From positions 357,350 through 421,349 of the forward strand of contig BPKG01000003.1 in NCBI GenBank assembly GCA_026005015.1: 64,000 bases of DNA. Direction: 5' to 3'. This document shows positions 1 to 10,388 of this stretch, piece after piece (positions within the stretch are counted from its first letter, which is position 1; every line of letters starts with the position of its first letter). The stretch comes from Burkholderiales bacterium. GTDB lineage: Bacteria; Pseudomonadota; Gammaproteobacteria; Burkholderiales; UBA6910. The notes under the pieces were generated by a model. It saw only the letters and a list, made by a program, of their open reading frames with translations. It was not told the DNA's origin and did not search any database. Position numbers and translations under genes: made by a program.

Positions 1-480
1 TTCCTGGAAACCTTTCCACCGGCCCGGGTCCTGGTGAAAGCCGCCACCCAGATCGAGCCCCTGCGGGGCGCACCCCTCGCCTGCGGATTCGACGGGTCCC
101 GGCTGGGACGGCCCGGACTGCTTCTCGCCGGGGAGGCGGCGGGGCTCACCTATCCCCTCTCCGGAGAGGGCATCGGCAAGGCCCTGGAGAGCGGCATGCT
201 GGCCGCCGAGTGCGTACTCGACGCCTTGCGGCGGGGGGAGCCGCCGGAGCAGCTCCTGGCCCGCTACGGGCAGGCGGCCCGCAGCCGGTTCCTGCGCCGC
301 TTCGCGGGCTACCGGGCCGGGGAGCGGCTCCTCGCCTGGCCCGGCCTCATGAACCTGCTCGCCCGCCGGGCGCGGGAGGGCCGCTTCGTCCGGCGCCAGT
401 TGGAGGCGATCTTCGCCGAGACCGCTTATCCCGACAGCCTGTTCTCGGTGCCGGGGCTGCTGCGGGCGCTGGTGACGTAA
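1..480 (+). CDS. FAD-dependent oxidoreductase, geranylgeranyl reductase family (C-terminal part)
   Basis: The reading frame is open from base 1, so the N-terminus with its Rossmann GxGxxG motif lies outside the window; only about 159 residues are visible. The segment LLAGEAAGLTYPLSGEGIG is the second FAD-binding motif of geranylgeranyl-reductase and halogenase-like flavoproteins: a G-E/D-A-A-G core followed by a segment that lets the cofactor close over the active site. A helical, arginine-rich tail follows. Members of this family reduce isoprenoid double bonds or oxidise other lipid-like substrates; the substrate cannot be told from this fragment. The stop is one base from the end of metH on the opposite strand, so the two genes converge with no room for a terminator. 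Confidence 0.7.
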   Translation, partial: FLETFPPARVLVKAATQIEPLRGAPLACGFDGSRLGRPGLLLAGEAAGLTYPLSGEGIGKALESGMLAAECVLDALRRGEPPEQLLARYGQAARSRFLRRFAGYRAGERLLAWPGLMNLLARRAREGRFVRRQLEAIFAETAYPDSLFSVPGLLRALVT

Positions 481-481
481 A

Positions 482-3400
482 TCAACCGGCGGTGACGGGC
501 TGCCGCTCGTAGTTGAGCACCGGGGCGAGCCAGCGCTCGGCGGTCTCCAGGTCCCAGCCCTTGCGCCGAGCGTAATCCTCCACCTGGTCCCGATCCACCT
601 TGCCCACGGCGAAGTACTGGGACTGGGGATGGGAGAAGTAGAACCCGGACACGGACGCGGCGGGCAGCATGGCGTAGGCGTCGGTGAGCTGCATGCGGGC
701 GTTCTTGTCCGCCGCCAGCAGCCTGAAGAGGGGCCCCTTCTCGGTGTGGTCGGGGCAGGCGGGATAGCCCGGAGCGGGCCGGATACCGCGATAGTCCTCC
801 CGGATCAAGCGCTCGTTGTCCGCGTCCTCCTCGGGGGCGTAGCCCCAGAACTCCCGCCGCACCCGCCAGTGCAGGTGCTCGGCGAAGGCCTCCGCCAGGC
901 GGTCCGCCAGGGCCTTCAACAGGATCGCGTTATAGTCGTCGTGGGCCGCCTCGAAGGCCTTCACCCGGGGCTCGATGCCCAGGCCCGCGGTCACCGCGAA
1001 GGCGCCGATGTAATCCTTCACCCCCGAGCCCTTGGGAGCCACGAAGTCCGCCAAGCACAGGTTCGGACGGTCGGGGGGCTTCACCATCTGCTGGCGCAGG
1101 TTGTGCCAGGTCATCAGCACCCGGGCGCGGGACTCGTCGGCGTAGATCTCGATGTCGTCGGCCCCCGCGCTGTTGGCCGGAAACAGGCCGATCACCCCGC
1201 TGGCGGCGAGCCACTTCTCCTCCACGATGCGCTGGAGCATGGCCTGGGCGTCGGCGAAGAGCTGGCGGGCGGTGGCCCCCACCGCCGGATCCTCCAGGAT
1301 GGCCGGGTAGCGGCCCCGCAGCTCCCAGGTCTGGAAGAAGGGGGTCCAGTCGATGAAGGGGACGAGCTCTGCCAGGGGATAGTCCTGGAACGCCTTGAGC
1401 GCCGAGGAAAGCGGGCCGACGGGGCAGGTACTCGGTCCAGTCGGTCTTCAAGCCGTGGCGCCGGGCGTCCTCTAGCTTGTAGTGGGGACCCTGGCCTTTC
1501 TTCTGGGCGTGCTGCCGGCGAACGCGCTCGTACTCGGCGCGCACCTCGGCCAGATACGGTTCCCGCAGCTCGTCGGAGAGGAGATTGCTGCACACCGCCA
1601 CCGAGCGGGAAGCGTCCGGCACCCAGATGACCGGGCCCGAGTAGTTGGGCGCGATCTTGAGCACCGTGTGCACGCGGGAGGTGGTGGCCCCGCCGATGAG
1701 CAACGGAAGCTTGAAGCCCTCCCGCTCCATCTCCCGGGCCACGTGGCACATCTCCTCCAGAGACGGGCGTGATCAGCCCCGAGAGCCCGATCAGGTCGGC
1801 CTTTTCCTCCCGCGCCGTCTGCAGGATCTTGTGCGCCGGCACCATGACGCCCAGGTTGATCACCTCGTAGTTGTTGCACTGGAGCACCACGGCGACGATA
1901 TTCTTGCCAATGTCGTGAACGTCCCCCTTTACGGTAGCGATCACCATCTTGCCCTTGGGCCGGGTGTCGCCGAGCCGCTCCTTCTCCGCCTCGATGTAGG
2001 GCACCAGGTGGGCCACCGCCTGCTTCATGACCCGGGCGGACTTCACCACCTGGGGCAGGAACATCTTGCCCGAGCCGAAGAGGTCCCCCACCACGTTCAT
2101 GCCGTCCATGAGGGGGCCTTCGATCACCTGGATCGGCCGCTCGTACTTGAGCCGCGCCTCCTCGGTGTCCTCCACGATGTAGTCGGCGATGCCCTGCACC
2201 AGGGCGTGCTTCAACCGCTCCTCCACCGGTGCCTGGCGCCAGCCCAGGTCCTCCTCCTTGGCCTTGCTGCTTCCCTTCACCGTCTCGGCGAACTTGACCA
2301 TGCGCTCGGTGGCGTCGGGCCGGCGGTTGAAGAGGATGTCCTCCACGTGCTCCAGCAGCTCCTTCGGGATCTCGTCGTAGACGCCGATCTGACCGGCGTT
2401 GACGATGCCCATGGTGAGCCCGGCCTTGATGGCGTGGTAGAGGAAGGCGGTGTGGATCGCCGCCCGCACTGGCTCGTTGCCGCGGAAGCTGAAGGACAGG
2501 TTGGAGATGCCGCCGCTCACCTTGGCGTAGGGCAGGGTCTGGCGGATGATGCGGGTCGCCTCGATGAAGTCGATGGCGTAGGTGGCGTGCTCCTCCAGGC
2601 CCGTGGCGATGGCGAAGACGTTGGGATCGAAGATGATCTCCTCGGGCGGGAAGCCCAGCTCGTCCACCAGGATGTGGTAGCAGCGCTTGCAGATCTCCAC
2701 CCGCCGCTCCAGGGTGTCCGCCTGGCCCTTCTCGTCGAAGGCCATCACTACCACCGCCGCGCCGTAGCGGCGGGCCAGCCGGGCGTGGCGCCGGAACTCC
2801 TCCTCCCCCTCCTTCAGGCTGATGGAATTGACCACGGGCTTGCCCTGCACGCACTTGAGCCCCGCCTCGATCACCTCCCACTTGGAGGAGTCGATCATCA
2901 CCGGCACCCGGGAGATGTCGGGCTCCGAGGCGATCAGGTTCAGGAACTTCACCATCGCCGCCTTGGAGTCCAGCATCGCCTCGTCCATGTTGACGTCGAT
3001 CATCTGGGCGCCGTTTTCCACCTGCTGGCGCGCCACCGACAGGGCCCCGGCGAAGTCCCCGTTCAGGATCAGGCGGGCGAAGGCCTTGGAGCCGGTCACG
3101 TTGGTGCGCTCGCCAATGTTGACGAACAGGGAATCGTCACCGATGTTGAGGGGCTCGAGGCCCGCGAGGCGCAGCTTCTTCTCGATCACCGGGACTTTGC
3201 GCGGTGGAAGATCGGCGACCGCCTCGGCGATGGCGCGAATGTGGGCTGGGGTGGTACCGCAGCAGCCGCCCACGATGTTGATGAGCCCCTCGGCTGCGAA
3301 TTCCCGCAGGATCCCGGCCATGTACTCGGGGGTTTCGTCGTAGCCGCCGAAGGCGTTGGGCAACCCCGCGTTGGGATGGGCCGAGACGTACACGTCGGCG

Positions 3401-4200
3401 CACGCCGCGAGCTCTTCCACGTGGGGGCGCAGATCCTTGGCCCCCAGGGCACAGTTGAGCCCGATGGAGAGGGGCCCGATGTGGCGCACCGAGTTCCAGA
3501 AGGCTTCCGGCGTCTGCCCGGTCAGGGTGCGGCCGCTCTGGTCGGTGATGGTGCCCGAGACCATGACGGGAAGGCGCACGCCCCGCGCCTCGAAGAACGC
3601 GTCCAGGGCGAAAAGCGCGGCCTTGCAGTTGAGGGTGTCGAACACGGTCTCCACCATGATGAGGTCCACGCCCCCGTCCGTGAGGCCCCGGATCGCCTCG
3701 GTGTAGGCCGCCACCAACTGATCGAAGGTGATGTTGCGGAAGCCCGGATCGTTCACGTCCGGGGAGATGGACGCGGTCTTGTTGGTGGGTCCCAGGATGC
3801 CGCAGGCGAAGCGGGGCTTCTCGGGCGTCTTGCGGGTCCACTCCTCGGCCACCTTCCGCGCCAGCCGGGCCGCCTCGAGGTTCAGCTCGTAGCACCAGGT
3901 GTTCCATGTGGTAGTCCGCCATGGACACCGCGGTGGCGTTGAAGGTATTGGTCTCGACGATATCGGCCCCCGCCTCCAGGTACTTCCAGTGGATCTCCCG
4001 GATAATCTGGGGCTGGGTGAGGGTAAGGAGGTCGTTGTTGCCCTTCAGCTCGTGGGGAAAATCGGCGAAGCGCCGCCCCCGGTAAGTCGGCCTCGTCTCA
4101 AGCCGTAGCTCTGGATCATGGTGCCCATGGCCCCGTCGAGCAGCAGGATGCGCTCCTCCAGGAGGCGTCGCAGCAACGGCAGGCAGTCGGCACGGTTCAT
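482..4200 (-). CDS. metH: Cobalamin-dependent methionine synthase MetH (interrupted by four frameshifts)
   Basis: MetH transfers the methyl group of 5-methyltetrahydrofolate to homocysteine through cobalamin. The domains appear in order: homocysteine-binding ([14 protein letters not shown] near the start, GGCCGTTP as zinc ligands), pterin-binding ([12 protein letters not shown]), the cobalamin domain with the DxHxxG signature ([10 protein letters not shown]), and the reactivation domain at the C-terminus. ATG at 4200 begins the conserved N-terminus. The frame changes near 4100 (one base missing), 3893, 1768 and 1408 (one base extra each). Correcting them gives about 1238 residues, close to the 1227 of E. 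coli MetH, and the flanking protein is well conserved throughout. Sequence error is therefore likelier than decay. A B12-independent isozyme, metE, lies just upstream. Confidence 0.93.
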
Positions 4201-4290
4201 GGGCGAGATCCCCTAGGCATGAAACATAAAAAATTCAAGTTTAACATGGATATCCCATCCGTCCGGGACCACGGCAAACCCCGGCTCCCC

Positions 4291-4296
4291 TATAAT
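4291..4296 (+). promoter_or_regulatory. Putative -10 element for the rhodanese gene
   Basis: A perfect TATAAT lies 29 bases before the GTG start, followed by a GAGGAAAG ribosome binding site at 4309-4316. No good -35 hexamer is visible at the usual distance. Transcription would start near 4303. Confidence 0.5.
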
Positions 4297-4325
4297 GGGA
4301 GCCCAGTCGAGGAAAGATCGGCATC

Positions 4326-4736
4326 GTGAAACACATCGCCATGAAGCACCTCAGCCCCAAGCAGGCCTATGAGTTCCTGCAGGCCAACCCGGACGCCCTG
4401 TTCATCGACTGCCGCAGCGAGATCGAGTACCTGTTCGTAGGCCACCCGGTCGGGGCGCACCACGTCTCCTGGAACGACGGCCCGGACTGGGAGGTGAACC
4501 CCCATTTCGTAGGGCAGGTGAAGAAGCTCGCCGGCACCGACCACGCCTCCCGCCCCATCGTCCTCATCTGCCGCAGCGGCAACCGCTCCGCCGAGGCGGG
4601 CGCGGCCCTGGAGAAGGCTGGGTTTAAGCACGTGTACAACGTCACCCATGGCTTCGAGGGGGACCTGGACGAGAAACACCACCGCAGCACCAAGAACGGT
4701 TGGCGCTATGAGGGCCTGCCCTGGGAGCAGTGCTGA
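4326..4736 (+). CDS. Rhodanese-like domain protein
   Basis: A single-domain rhodanese of 136 residues counted from the GTG, or 131 from the ATG at 4341. The active-site loop CRSGNRS carries the persulfide-forming cysteine at about residue 82, preceded by the substrate-side motif DCRSEIEY. No signal peptide is present, so it is cytoplasmic. Such proteins move sulfane sulfur or act in thiosulfate and cyanide metabolism; the acceptor is unknown. The GAGGAAAG ribosome binding site at 4309 suits the GTG start. Its last 31 bases overlap the end of metE on the other strand. Its place between the two methionine synthases suggests a link to sulfur metabolism, but this is inference from position only. 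Confidence 0.88.
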   Translation: MKHIAMKHLSPKQAYEFLQANPDALFIDCRSEIEYLFVGHPVGAHHVSWNDGPDWEVNPHFVGQVKKLAGTDHASRPIVLICRSGNRSAEAGAALEKAGFKHVYNVTHGFEGDLDEKHHRSTKNGWRYEGLPWEQC

Positions 4737-7015
4737 GGCGCTTTTTCTGCCGCCCTTGAGCGCAGCGCCTTCGCCGCTGCCACCATATTCTTGAGCGCCG
4801 CCTCCACCTCGGGCCAGCCCCGGGTCTTAAGCCCGCAGTCCGGATTGACCCACAGCCGCTCGTCCGGGATCACCGCCCTGGCCTTTTCCAACAGCTCCAG
4901 CATCTCCTCCCAGGTGGGCACCCGCGGCGAGTGGATGTCGTACACCCCGGGCCCGATGGCGTTGGGGTAGCGGAACTCGGCGAAGGCCCGAAGCAGCTCC
5001 ATTCCCGAGCGGGAAGTCTCGATGGTGATGACGTCAGCGTCGAGGCTGGCGATGGCGGGCAGGATGTCGTTGAACTCGCAATAGCACATGTGGGTGTGGA
5101 TCTGGGTGGCGTCGGCCACTGCCGAGGAAGCGACCCGGAAAGCCCGAGCCGCCCATTCCAGGTAGGCGGGCCCTTGCCGGCGCTTTAACGGCAATCCTTC
5201 CCGGAACGCCGGCTCGTCGATCTGGATGATGCCGATTCCCGCCCTCTCCAGGTCCTGCACCTCCTGCCGGATGGCCAGCGCGAGCTGGAGCGCAGTCTCG
5301 CAGCGGGGCTGATCGTCCCGCACGAAGGACCACTGCAGGAGGGTCACCGGGCCGGTGAGCATGCCCTTGACCGGCTTCGCGGTCAAACTCTGGGCGTAGG
5401 TGATCCACTCCAAAGTCATGGGCCGGGGCCGGGCCACGTCGCCATAGAGGATGGGAGGCTTGACGCAGCGGGAGCCGTAACTCTGCACCCAGCCGTTACC
5501 GGTGATGGCGAAACCCTTAAGCTCCCCGGCGAAATATTCCACCATGTCGTTGCGCTCCGCCTCCCCGTGGACCAGCACGTCGAGGCCCAGGGCCTCCTGG
5601 CGCTCGACGGCGGTGCGGATTTCGGCGCGAATGCGCTCCCGGTAGCCTTCTTCGCTCAAGGCGCCGGCTTTCAGGTCGCGGCGCGCTTTGCGGATTTCCT
5701 GCGTCTGGGGGAAGGAGCCGATGGTGGTCGTGGGGAAAAGGGGTAGCTTAAAACGCGCTGCCTGCGCGCTGTAGCGCACGGCGAAGGAGCTGACACGCCG
5801 GTCTGCGTGGGCAGGCAGAGCTCGCCACCGCCGTCTTCACCGCCGGGTTATGGATGCGGGGCGAGTCGGCTCGGCTGCGGGCCGCGGCGCGTGAGGCGGC
5901 CAGGGCTTCGGCCACCGCTCGCCTTCCTTCCACCAGGGCGCGCTTCAAGACCGCTACCTCGTCAAGCTTCTGGCGGGCGAAGGCAAGCCAGCCCTTGAGC
6001 TCGGGGTCGAGCCCGGTCTCGTCGCTGAGATCCACCGGGCAATGGATGAGGGAGCAACTGGGGGCGACCCACAGCCGCTCTTTGAGCTTAGCATGGGCTG
6101 GCTCAAGGAGCTTGAGAGCTTGATCCAGGTCGCACCGCCAGACGTTACGCCCGTCCACCACTCCCAGCGAGAGAATCTTATCTCCGGGATAGCCGTCAAG
6201 GAATGCTTCCAACTGGTTCGGCCCGCGCACCAAGTCCAGGTGCAGCCCTGCCACCGGCAGGGGCTTGAGCTCTTGGGCGAGATCCGCCACGCTGTCGAAG
6301 TAGGTGGCGATGAGCAGCTTGGGCGCCCTGGGGGCGAGGGTTTGATAAACTTCGGCGAGCTGCGCCCGCCACTCGCAAGGCAGGTCGAGGACAAGCGCCG
6401 GCTCGTCCATCTGGACCCAATCGACCCCCAGGGCCTTGAGCCGCGCGAGCAGCTCTTGATAGACGGGCAGCAGGCGCGGCAGCAGAGAAAGCCGGGAAAA
6501 GCCCGGGGCTTTTTCCTTGCCCAGGTAAAGGTAAGTGAGGGGCCCGAGGAGAACGGCCTTGGGATTGAGCCCAGGGCGAGAGCCTCCTGCACCTCGGCGA
6601 GGAGCCAGCTCGACGACAGGGAGAAGCCCATGGCGGGGGTGAACTCGGGCACCAGGTAGTGGTAGTTGGTGTCGAACCACTTGGTCATCTCCAGCGCCGG
6701 CTCCTTGGCCGTGCCCCGGGCCATGGCGAAATAGAGCTCAAGCCCCACTTCGCCGGTGACGGCGCCGAAGCGTTCAGGCACCGCCCCTAAAAGCGCGCTC
6801 ATGTTGAGCACGTGGTCGTACCAGGCGAAGTCGCCCACCGGAACGAGGTCCATCCCGGCGGCCTGCTGCTCGCGCCAGTTCCGTTCCCGCAGGCGAAGGC
6901 CTGCCGCCAGTAGCTCGGCGGCGCTGGCTTCGCCCCGCCAGTAGGCCTCCAGGGCCCATTTCAGCTCGCGCCCGCGCCCAATGCGCGGGTATCCCAGGGT
7001 GTGGGCGATGGTCAT
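4706..7015 (-). CDS. metE: Cobalamin-independent methionine synthase MetE (two frameshifts)
   Basis: MetE methylates homocysteine directly from 5-methyltetrahydropteroyltriglutamate using a zinc site. The N-terminus is recognisable (HTLGYPRIG), as is the C-terminal catalytic barrel starting at [12 protein letters not shown]. Zinc ligands are visible as the H and C of HTHMCYCEF, the E of ITIETSRSG and the C of NPDCGLKTR. One base is missing near 6570 (after EVQEALALG) and one is extra near 5819 (after NPAVKTAVA). Correction gives 769 residues, in the usual range. The start at 7015 is chosen because [13 protein letters not shown] matches the family N-terminus. The gene is divergent from metR, the classical MetE activator arrangement. 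Confidence 0.93.
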
Positions 7016-7049
7016 GGTCGTGCCTGTTCCCGAAGTCAAAAACCCCGAC

Positions 7050-7078
7050 ATCATGGACCCGGCCAGTGTATTATTCAA
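7050..7078 (-). promoter_or_regulatory. Putative metE promoter
   Basis: On the minus strand TTGAAT (7078-7073) and CATGAT (7055-7050) are separated by 17 bases, each matching four of six consensus positions. It lies 35 bases ahead of the metE start in the metE-metR divergent region. Confidence 0.35.
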
Positions 7079-7108
7079 AGTCATATTTTTTGTTCTCAGG
7101 ATTAATTT

Positions 7109-7120
7109 GATTCATGAATC
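7109..7120. promoter_or_regulatory. Perfect palindrome over the metR start codon
   Basis: GATTCATGAATC is a 12-base perfect palindrome containing the metR ATG (7114-7116). Its half sites resemble the TGAA/TTCA arms recognised by MetR, but the family consensus has a five-base spacer and these arms abut. It may be an autoregulatory operator or chance. Confidence 0.3.
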
Positions 7121-8085
7121 CCCGGATCGAGCTGCGCCATCTGCGCACTCTCGCCGCCCTGGCGGAAGCGGGCAGCCTTTCGGCGGCGGCGAGCCGAGTG
7201 CATCTCACCCAATCGGCCCTTTCGCACCAGGTGAAGACCCTGGAAGCCCATTACGGCACCGCCCTTTTCGAGCGCAAGAGCCATCCCTTGCGGCTCTCCC
7301 CCGCCGGCGAGCGCCTGGTGCGGCTCGCCCGGGAGGTGGGTGAGCTGCTTACGGCGGCGGAGCGGGACGTGGCGCGGCTCATCAAGGGCGACACGGGGGA
7401 GCTGCGCATCGCGGTGGAATGCCACACCTGCTTCGACTGGCTGATGCCCTCCATGGACGCGTTTCGCGAGAACTGGCCGGAAGTGGAGCTGGACCTGGTA
7501 TCGGGTTTCCATCCCGATCCCGTAGCGCTGCTGCCCCAGGCCCTAGCGGATCTGGTGATCGTCTCCGAAATGAAGCGCCAGCGGGGCGTGGTCTTCCATC
7601 CCCTGTTTCGCTTCGAGATCTTTGCGCTGCTGGCCAAGGACCACCCCCTGACGGCGAAGAAGTGGTTAGAACCCGAGGACTTCGCCGGGGAGACGCTGAT
7701 CACCTATCCCGTTCCCGAGTCCATGATCGACCTCATTCGCTACCGGCTCGCCCCCGCGGGAATCCACCCTCCCCGCCGCACCGCCGAGCTGACGGTGGCC
7801 ATCCTGCAGCTAGTGGCAAGCCGCCGGGGGGTCGCGGCATTGCCGGGCTGGAGCGTTCACGGCTACATCGAACGGGGCTACGTGGCGGCGAAGCGCATCG
7901 GAAAAGCAGGCCTGTGGTCTAATCTCTACGCCGCCACCCTGGAAGCCCAGGCCCGGCTTACCTATATGCGGGACTTCCTTGCCACGGTGCAGCGGGTGAG
8001 CTTCGCCAGCCTGCCGGAAATCGTGCCGATCCCGGGAAAGCGAGCCGCCCCGGCGGCGCGTCCCAAGGGCAGCCGCAGGTCCTGA
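7114..8085 (+). CDS. metR: LysR-family methionine regulator MetR
   Basis: 323 residues: an N-terminal winged helix-turn-helix (about residues 5-63; AASRVHLTQSALSHQVKTLE is the recognition region) and a LysR substrate-binding domain. Resemblance to E. coli MetR is strong along the length, for example IAVECHTCFDWLMP, which matches its homocysteine-binding domain start, and GLWSNLYAA near the end. MetR activates metE and metH with homocysteine as co-inducer. It is divergent from metE with about 98 bases between the starts, the usual layout. The C-terminus is longer and basic (Pro/Ala/Arg-rich). The regulatory target is inferred from family and position. Confidence 0.92.
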   Translation: MNPRIELRHLRTLAALAEAGSLSAAASRVHLTQSALSHQVKTLEAHYGTALFERKSHPLRLSPAGERLVRLAREVGELLTAAERDVARLIKGDTGELRIAVECHTCFDWLMPSMDAFRENWPEVELDLVSGFHPDPVALLPQALADLVIVSEMKRQRGVVFHPLFRFEIFALLAKDHPLTAKKWLEPEDFAGETLITYPVPESMIDLIRYRLAPAGIHPPRRTAELTVAILQLVASRRGVAALPGWSVHGYIERGYVAAKRIGKAGLWSNLYAATLEAQARLTYMRDFLATVQRVSFASLPEIVPIPGKRAAPAARPKGSRRS

Positions 8086-8092
8086 CCTCCCG

Positions 8093-8532
8093 CTATCGAA
8101 TCACGTGCCTCGGCCCAGTGACCGCCAGGAAGACCTCCCGCAGCAGCAGGATCAGGCAGCTGATCAAGGCGAGCATCGCCAGGATGAAAAGCAGCCCCAC
8201 CAGCTTGGACAGATCCACGGATATGAAGGCCCCCACGAAGGCACCCGCCACCAGCAGGCAAACGAAGAGCGCGCACAGGACGGCAGCCATGGTGGAGAAA
8301 TAGATCAGCCTGATCCGGCGGGCGAGCACTCCTATCTCCTCGTACGCCACGGCCGCCTCCTGCGCTGCGAGCGACCGCGGCCGCTCCTCCAGGATGCGCC
8401 TGCGATCGACGGCCCGGCCCAGGCGATTGGTGAGGGCAGTGATGATGGTTCCGACCGCGGTCAGCAAAAAACCGGCGCCACCGCGAGCTGGATGACTCGA
8501 GTGATGTCCGTCAGGTGGGATTCAACCGGCAC
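8093..8532 (-). CDS. DUF2721 family membrane protein (one frameshift)
   Basis: A small inner-membrane protein of unknown function. The visible part begins at LTAVGTIITALTNRLGRAVDR, then a cytoplasmic, arginine-rich segment, then two hydrophobic helices and a basic tail, the DUF2721 layout. The first helix (ITRVIQLAVAPVF) is in another frame: a T run at about 8466 is one base short. Correcting it joins the segments into 146 residues. GTG at 8532 is chosen because AAGGAAA stands just before it and no earlier start fits. It lies downstream of comM on the same strand. Confidence 0.75.
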
Positions 8533-8569
8533 AAAATTTCCTTTCGAATGTAAAGCGGCTCTCGCCAAG

Positions 8570-10063
8570 TCAACCCTGCAGGCGCCGGTACTGGATCGCT
8601 TCGGCCACATGGATGGCCGAGATGCGCTCGGCGCCCGCCAGGTCGGCGATAGTGCGGGCCACCTTGAGCACCCGGTGGTAGGCCCGGGCGGAGAGGTTGA
8701 GCTGGCCCATGGCCCGGCGCAGCAGGGCCGCCCCTTCCCGCTCGGGCACACAGAAGGCGTCGATCTCCTGCACCGATAGTCGGGCGTTGGGCTTGTCCTG
8801 GCGCTGGAGCTGGACCCGGTAGGCCCGCTCTACCCGGGCGCGGATGGCGCGAGAGGGCTCCCCGGTAGGCTGGCCCATGAGTTCCTCTTCGGCCACGGCC
8901 GGCACCTCGATCTGCAAGTCGATACGGTCTAGGAGCGGCCCCGAGATGCGGCCCCGGTAGCGGGCCACCTGGTCCGGGGTGCAGCGGCAGCGACCGCTGA
9001 AGTGGCCCAGGTAGCCGCAGGGGCAGGGGTTCATGGCGGCCACGAGCTGGAAGACCGCAGGAAAATCCGCCTGGCGCGCCGCACGGGACACGGTCACCCG
9101 GCCCGACTCCAGGGGCTCCCGCAGCACCTCCAACACCTTGCGGTCAAACTCGGGCAGCTCGTCCAGGAACAGCACCCCGTGCAGGGCAAGCGAGATTTCC
9201 CCTGGCCGCGGGTTGCCGCCGCCTCCCACCAGGGCGACGGCGGAGGCGGTGTGGTGGGGGGCGCGAAACGGCCGGCGTTTCCACGCCGCGGGGGAAAACC
9301 CCTGGCTGCCCAGGGACTGGAGGGCCGCCGCCTCCAGGGCCTGGGCGTCGGTCATCTCCGGCAGGATGCCCGGGAGCCGGGCGGCCAGCATGCTCTTGCC
9401 GGTGCCCGGGGGCCCCACCATGAGGACGCTGTGGCCCCCCGCCGCGGCGATTTCCAAGGCCCGCTTGGCCGTCCCCTGGCCGCGCACCTCCTGCATGTCC
9501 GGGTATTGGGGCTCGGCGGGCTGGGGAGCTGGGAGGGCCCGCTCCAGGGGCCGCTTGCCGTGGAGAAAGGCGCACACCTCCAGGAGGCTCCGGGCGCCGT
9601 AGACGAGGGCCTCCCCCACCAGGGCCGCCTCCCGGGCGCTCTCCTCCGGCAGCACGAAGCCGCGCCCATCCCGGGAGGCCCCGTACACCATGGCGAGGGC
9701 CCCGCGGATGGAGCGAAGCTCCCCCGTGAGGGCCAGCTCCCCGGCCCATTCCATCCCGGCGAGCCGCTCCCGGGGGACCTGGCCCGAGGCGGCCAGGATG
9801 CCTAGGGCGATGGGCAGGTCGAAGCGGCCGCTCTCCTTGGGAAGGTCGGCGGGAGCCAGGTTCACCGTGATGCGGCGGTTGGGAAATTCGAAGCGGCTGT
9901 TCTGCAGCGCCGCCCGCACCCGGTCCTTGGCTTCCTTCACCTCGGTCTCGGGCAGGCCCACGATGGTGAAGCCGGGAAGCCCGTTGGCGAGATGCGCCTC
10001 CACCGTCACCAGGGGCGCTTCGATTCCAGCGAGCGCCCGGCTGTAGAGCACCGCAACGCTCAT
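8570..10063 (-). CDS. comM: YifB/ComM family Mg-chelatase-like ATPase
   Basis: 497 residues, full length. An N-terminal Lon-protease-like fold domain (about 1-170) precedes an AAA+ module with Walker A GPPGTGKSML (about 215-225), Walker B GVLFLDELPEF (about 300) and a cysteine cluster NPCPCGYLGHFSGRCRC that probably binds zinc. The C-terminal helical domain is of Mg-chelatase type. ComM is a hexameric helicase that promotes branch migration during integration of DNA taken up by natural transformation. Type IV pilus retraction ATPases are also encoded in this window (pilT, pilU), but linkage is not close and competence is not shown. Confidence 0.93.
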   Translation of the reverse strand: MSVAVLYSRALAGIEAPLVTVEAHLANGLPGFTIVGLPETEVKEAKDRVRAALQNSRFEFPNRRITVNLAPADLPKESGRFDLPIALGILAASGQVPRERLAGMEWAGELALTGELRSIRGALAMVYGASRDGRGFVLPEESAREAALVGEALVYGARSLLEVCAFLHGKRPLERALPAPQPAEPQYPDMQEVRGQGTAKRALEIAAAGGHSVLMVGPPGTGKSMLAARLPGILPEMTDAQALEAAALQSLGSQGFSPAAWKRRPFRAPHHTASAVALVGGGGNPRPGEISLALHGVLFLDELPEFDRKVLEVLREPLESGRVTVSRAARQADFPAVFQLVAAMNPCPCGYLGHFSGRCRCTPDQVARYRGRISGPLLDRIDLQIEVPAVAEEELMGQPTGEPSRAIRARVERAYRVQLQRQDKPNARLSVQEIDAFCVPEREGAALLRRAMGQLNLSARAYHRVLKVARTIADLAGAERISAIHVAEAIQYRRLQG

Positions 10064-10142
10064 CCGCTGCGGGAGTGAGGGCGAAGACCAGGACGCAAGG
10101 GGCCCTGCCCCGCGCCGAAGGGGGGTCCGGCGAGACCCGTGC

Positions 10143-10388
10143 TCACTCCTGCTCCCCCGCCTGGGCCTCCAGCGCCGCCACCCGGCGCTCCAGGGCTTCC
10201 AGCTTTTCCCGGGTGCGGGCGAGCACCTCCCGCTGCACGTCGAATTCCTCCCGGGTCACCAGGTCGAGGCGGGCGAAGACGCTCGCCAGCAGGGCTTTCA
10301 GGTTTTTCTCCAGGTCCTTCGCCGGGCTCGCCGCCAGCACTTCGCTCACCCTGGAACCGATCTCATCCAGCAGCTCTTTTCTCATCAT
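10143..10388 (-). CDS. ubiK: Ubiquinone biosynthesis accessory factor UbiK
   Basis: A short acidic and helical protein of 81 residues (80 if the next ATG is used). The C-terminal half (EKLEALERRVAALEAQ) is a strongly predicted coiled coil, and the N-terminal half is an amphipathic helix rich in Leu/Ala, the BMFP/YqiC layout. UbiK binds UbiJ and lipids and supports aerobic ubiquinone synthesis. AAGGGG stands nine bases before ATG 10388; longer forms starting at 10424 add only basic residues without a better site. It precedes comM in the same direction, a common neighbour in betaproteobacteria. Confidence 0.82.
   Translation of the reverse strand: MMRKELLDEIGSRVSEVLAASPAKDLEKNLKALLASVFARLDLVTREEFDVQREVLARTREKLEALERRVAALEAQAGEQE

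Noticed and set aside
1645..3942. Long plus-strand open frame of 765 codons opposite metH
   Set aside because: High GC leaves long open antisense frames; its composition is His/Gly/Leu/Val-rich with no domain, and metH on the other strand is unmistakable.
4201..4290. A cobalamin, SAM or SAH riboswitch upstream of metH
   Set aside because: The gap before metH is about 90 bases, too short for a cobalamin riboswitch, and I see no B12 box or SAH-type conserved core.
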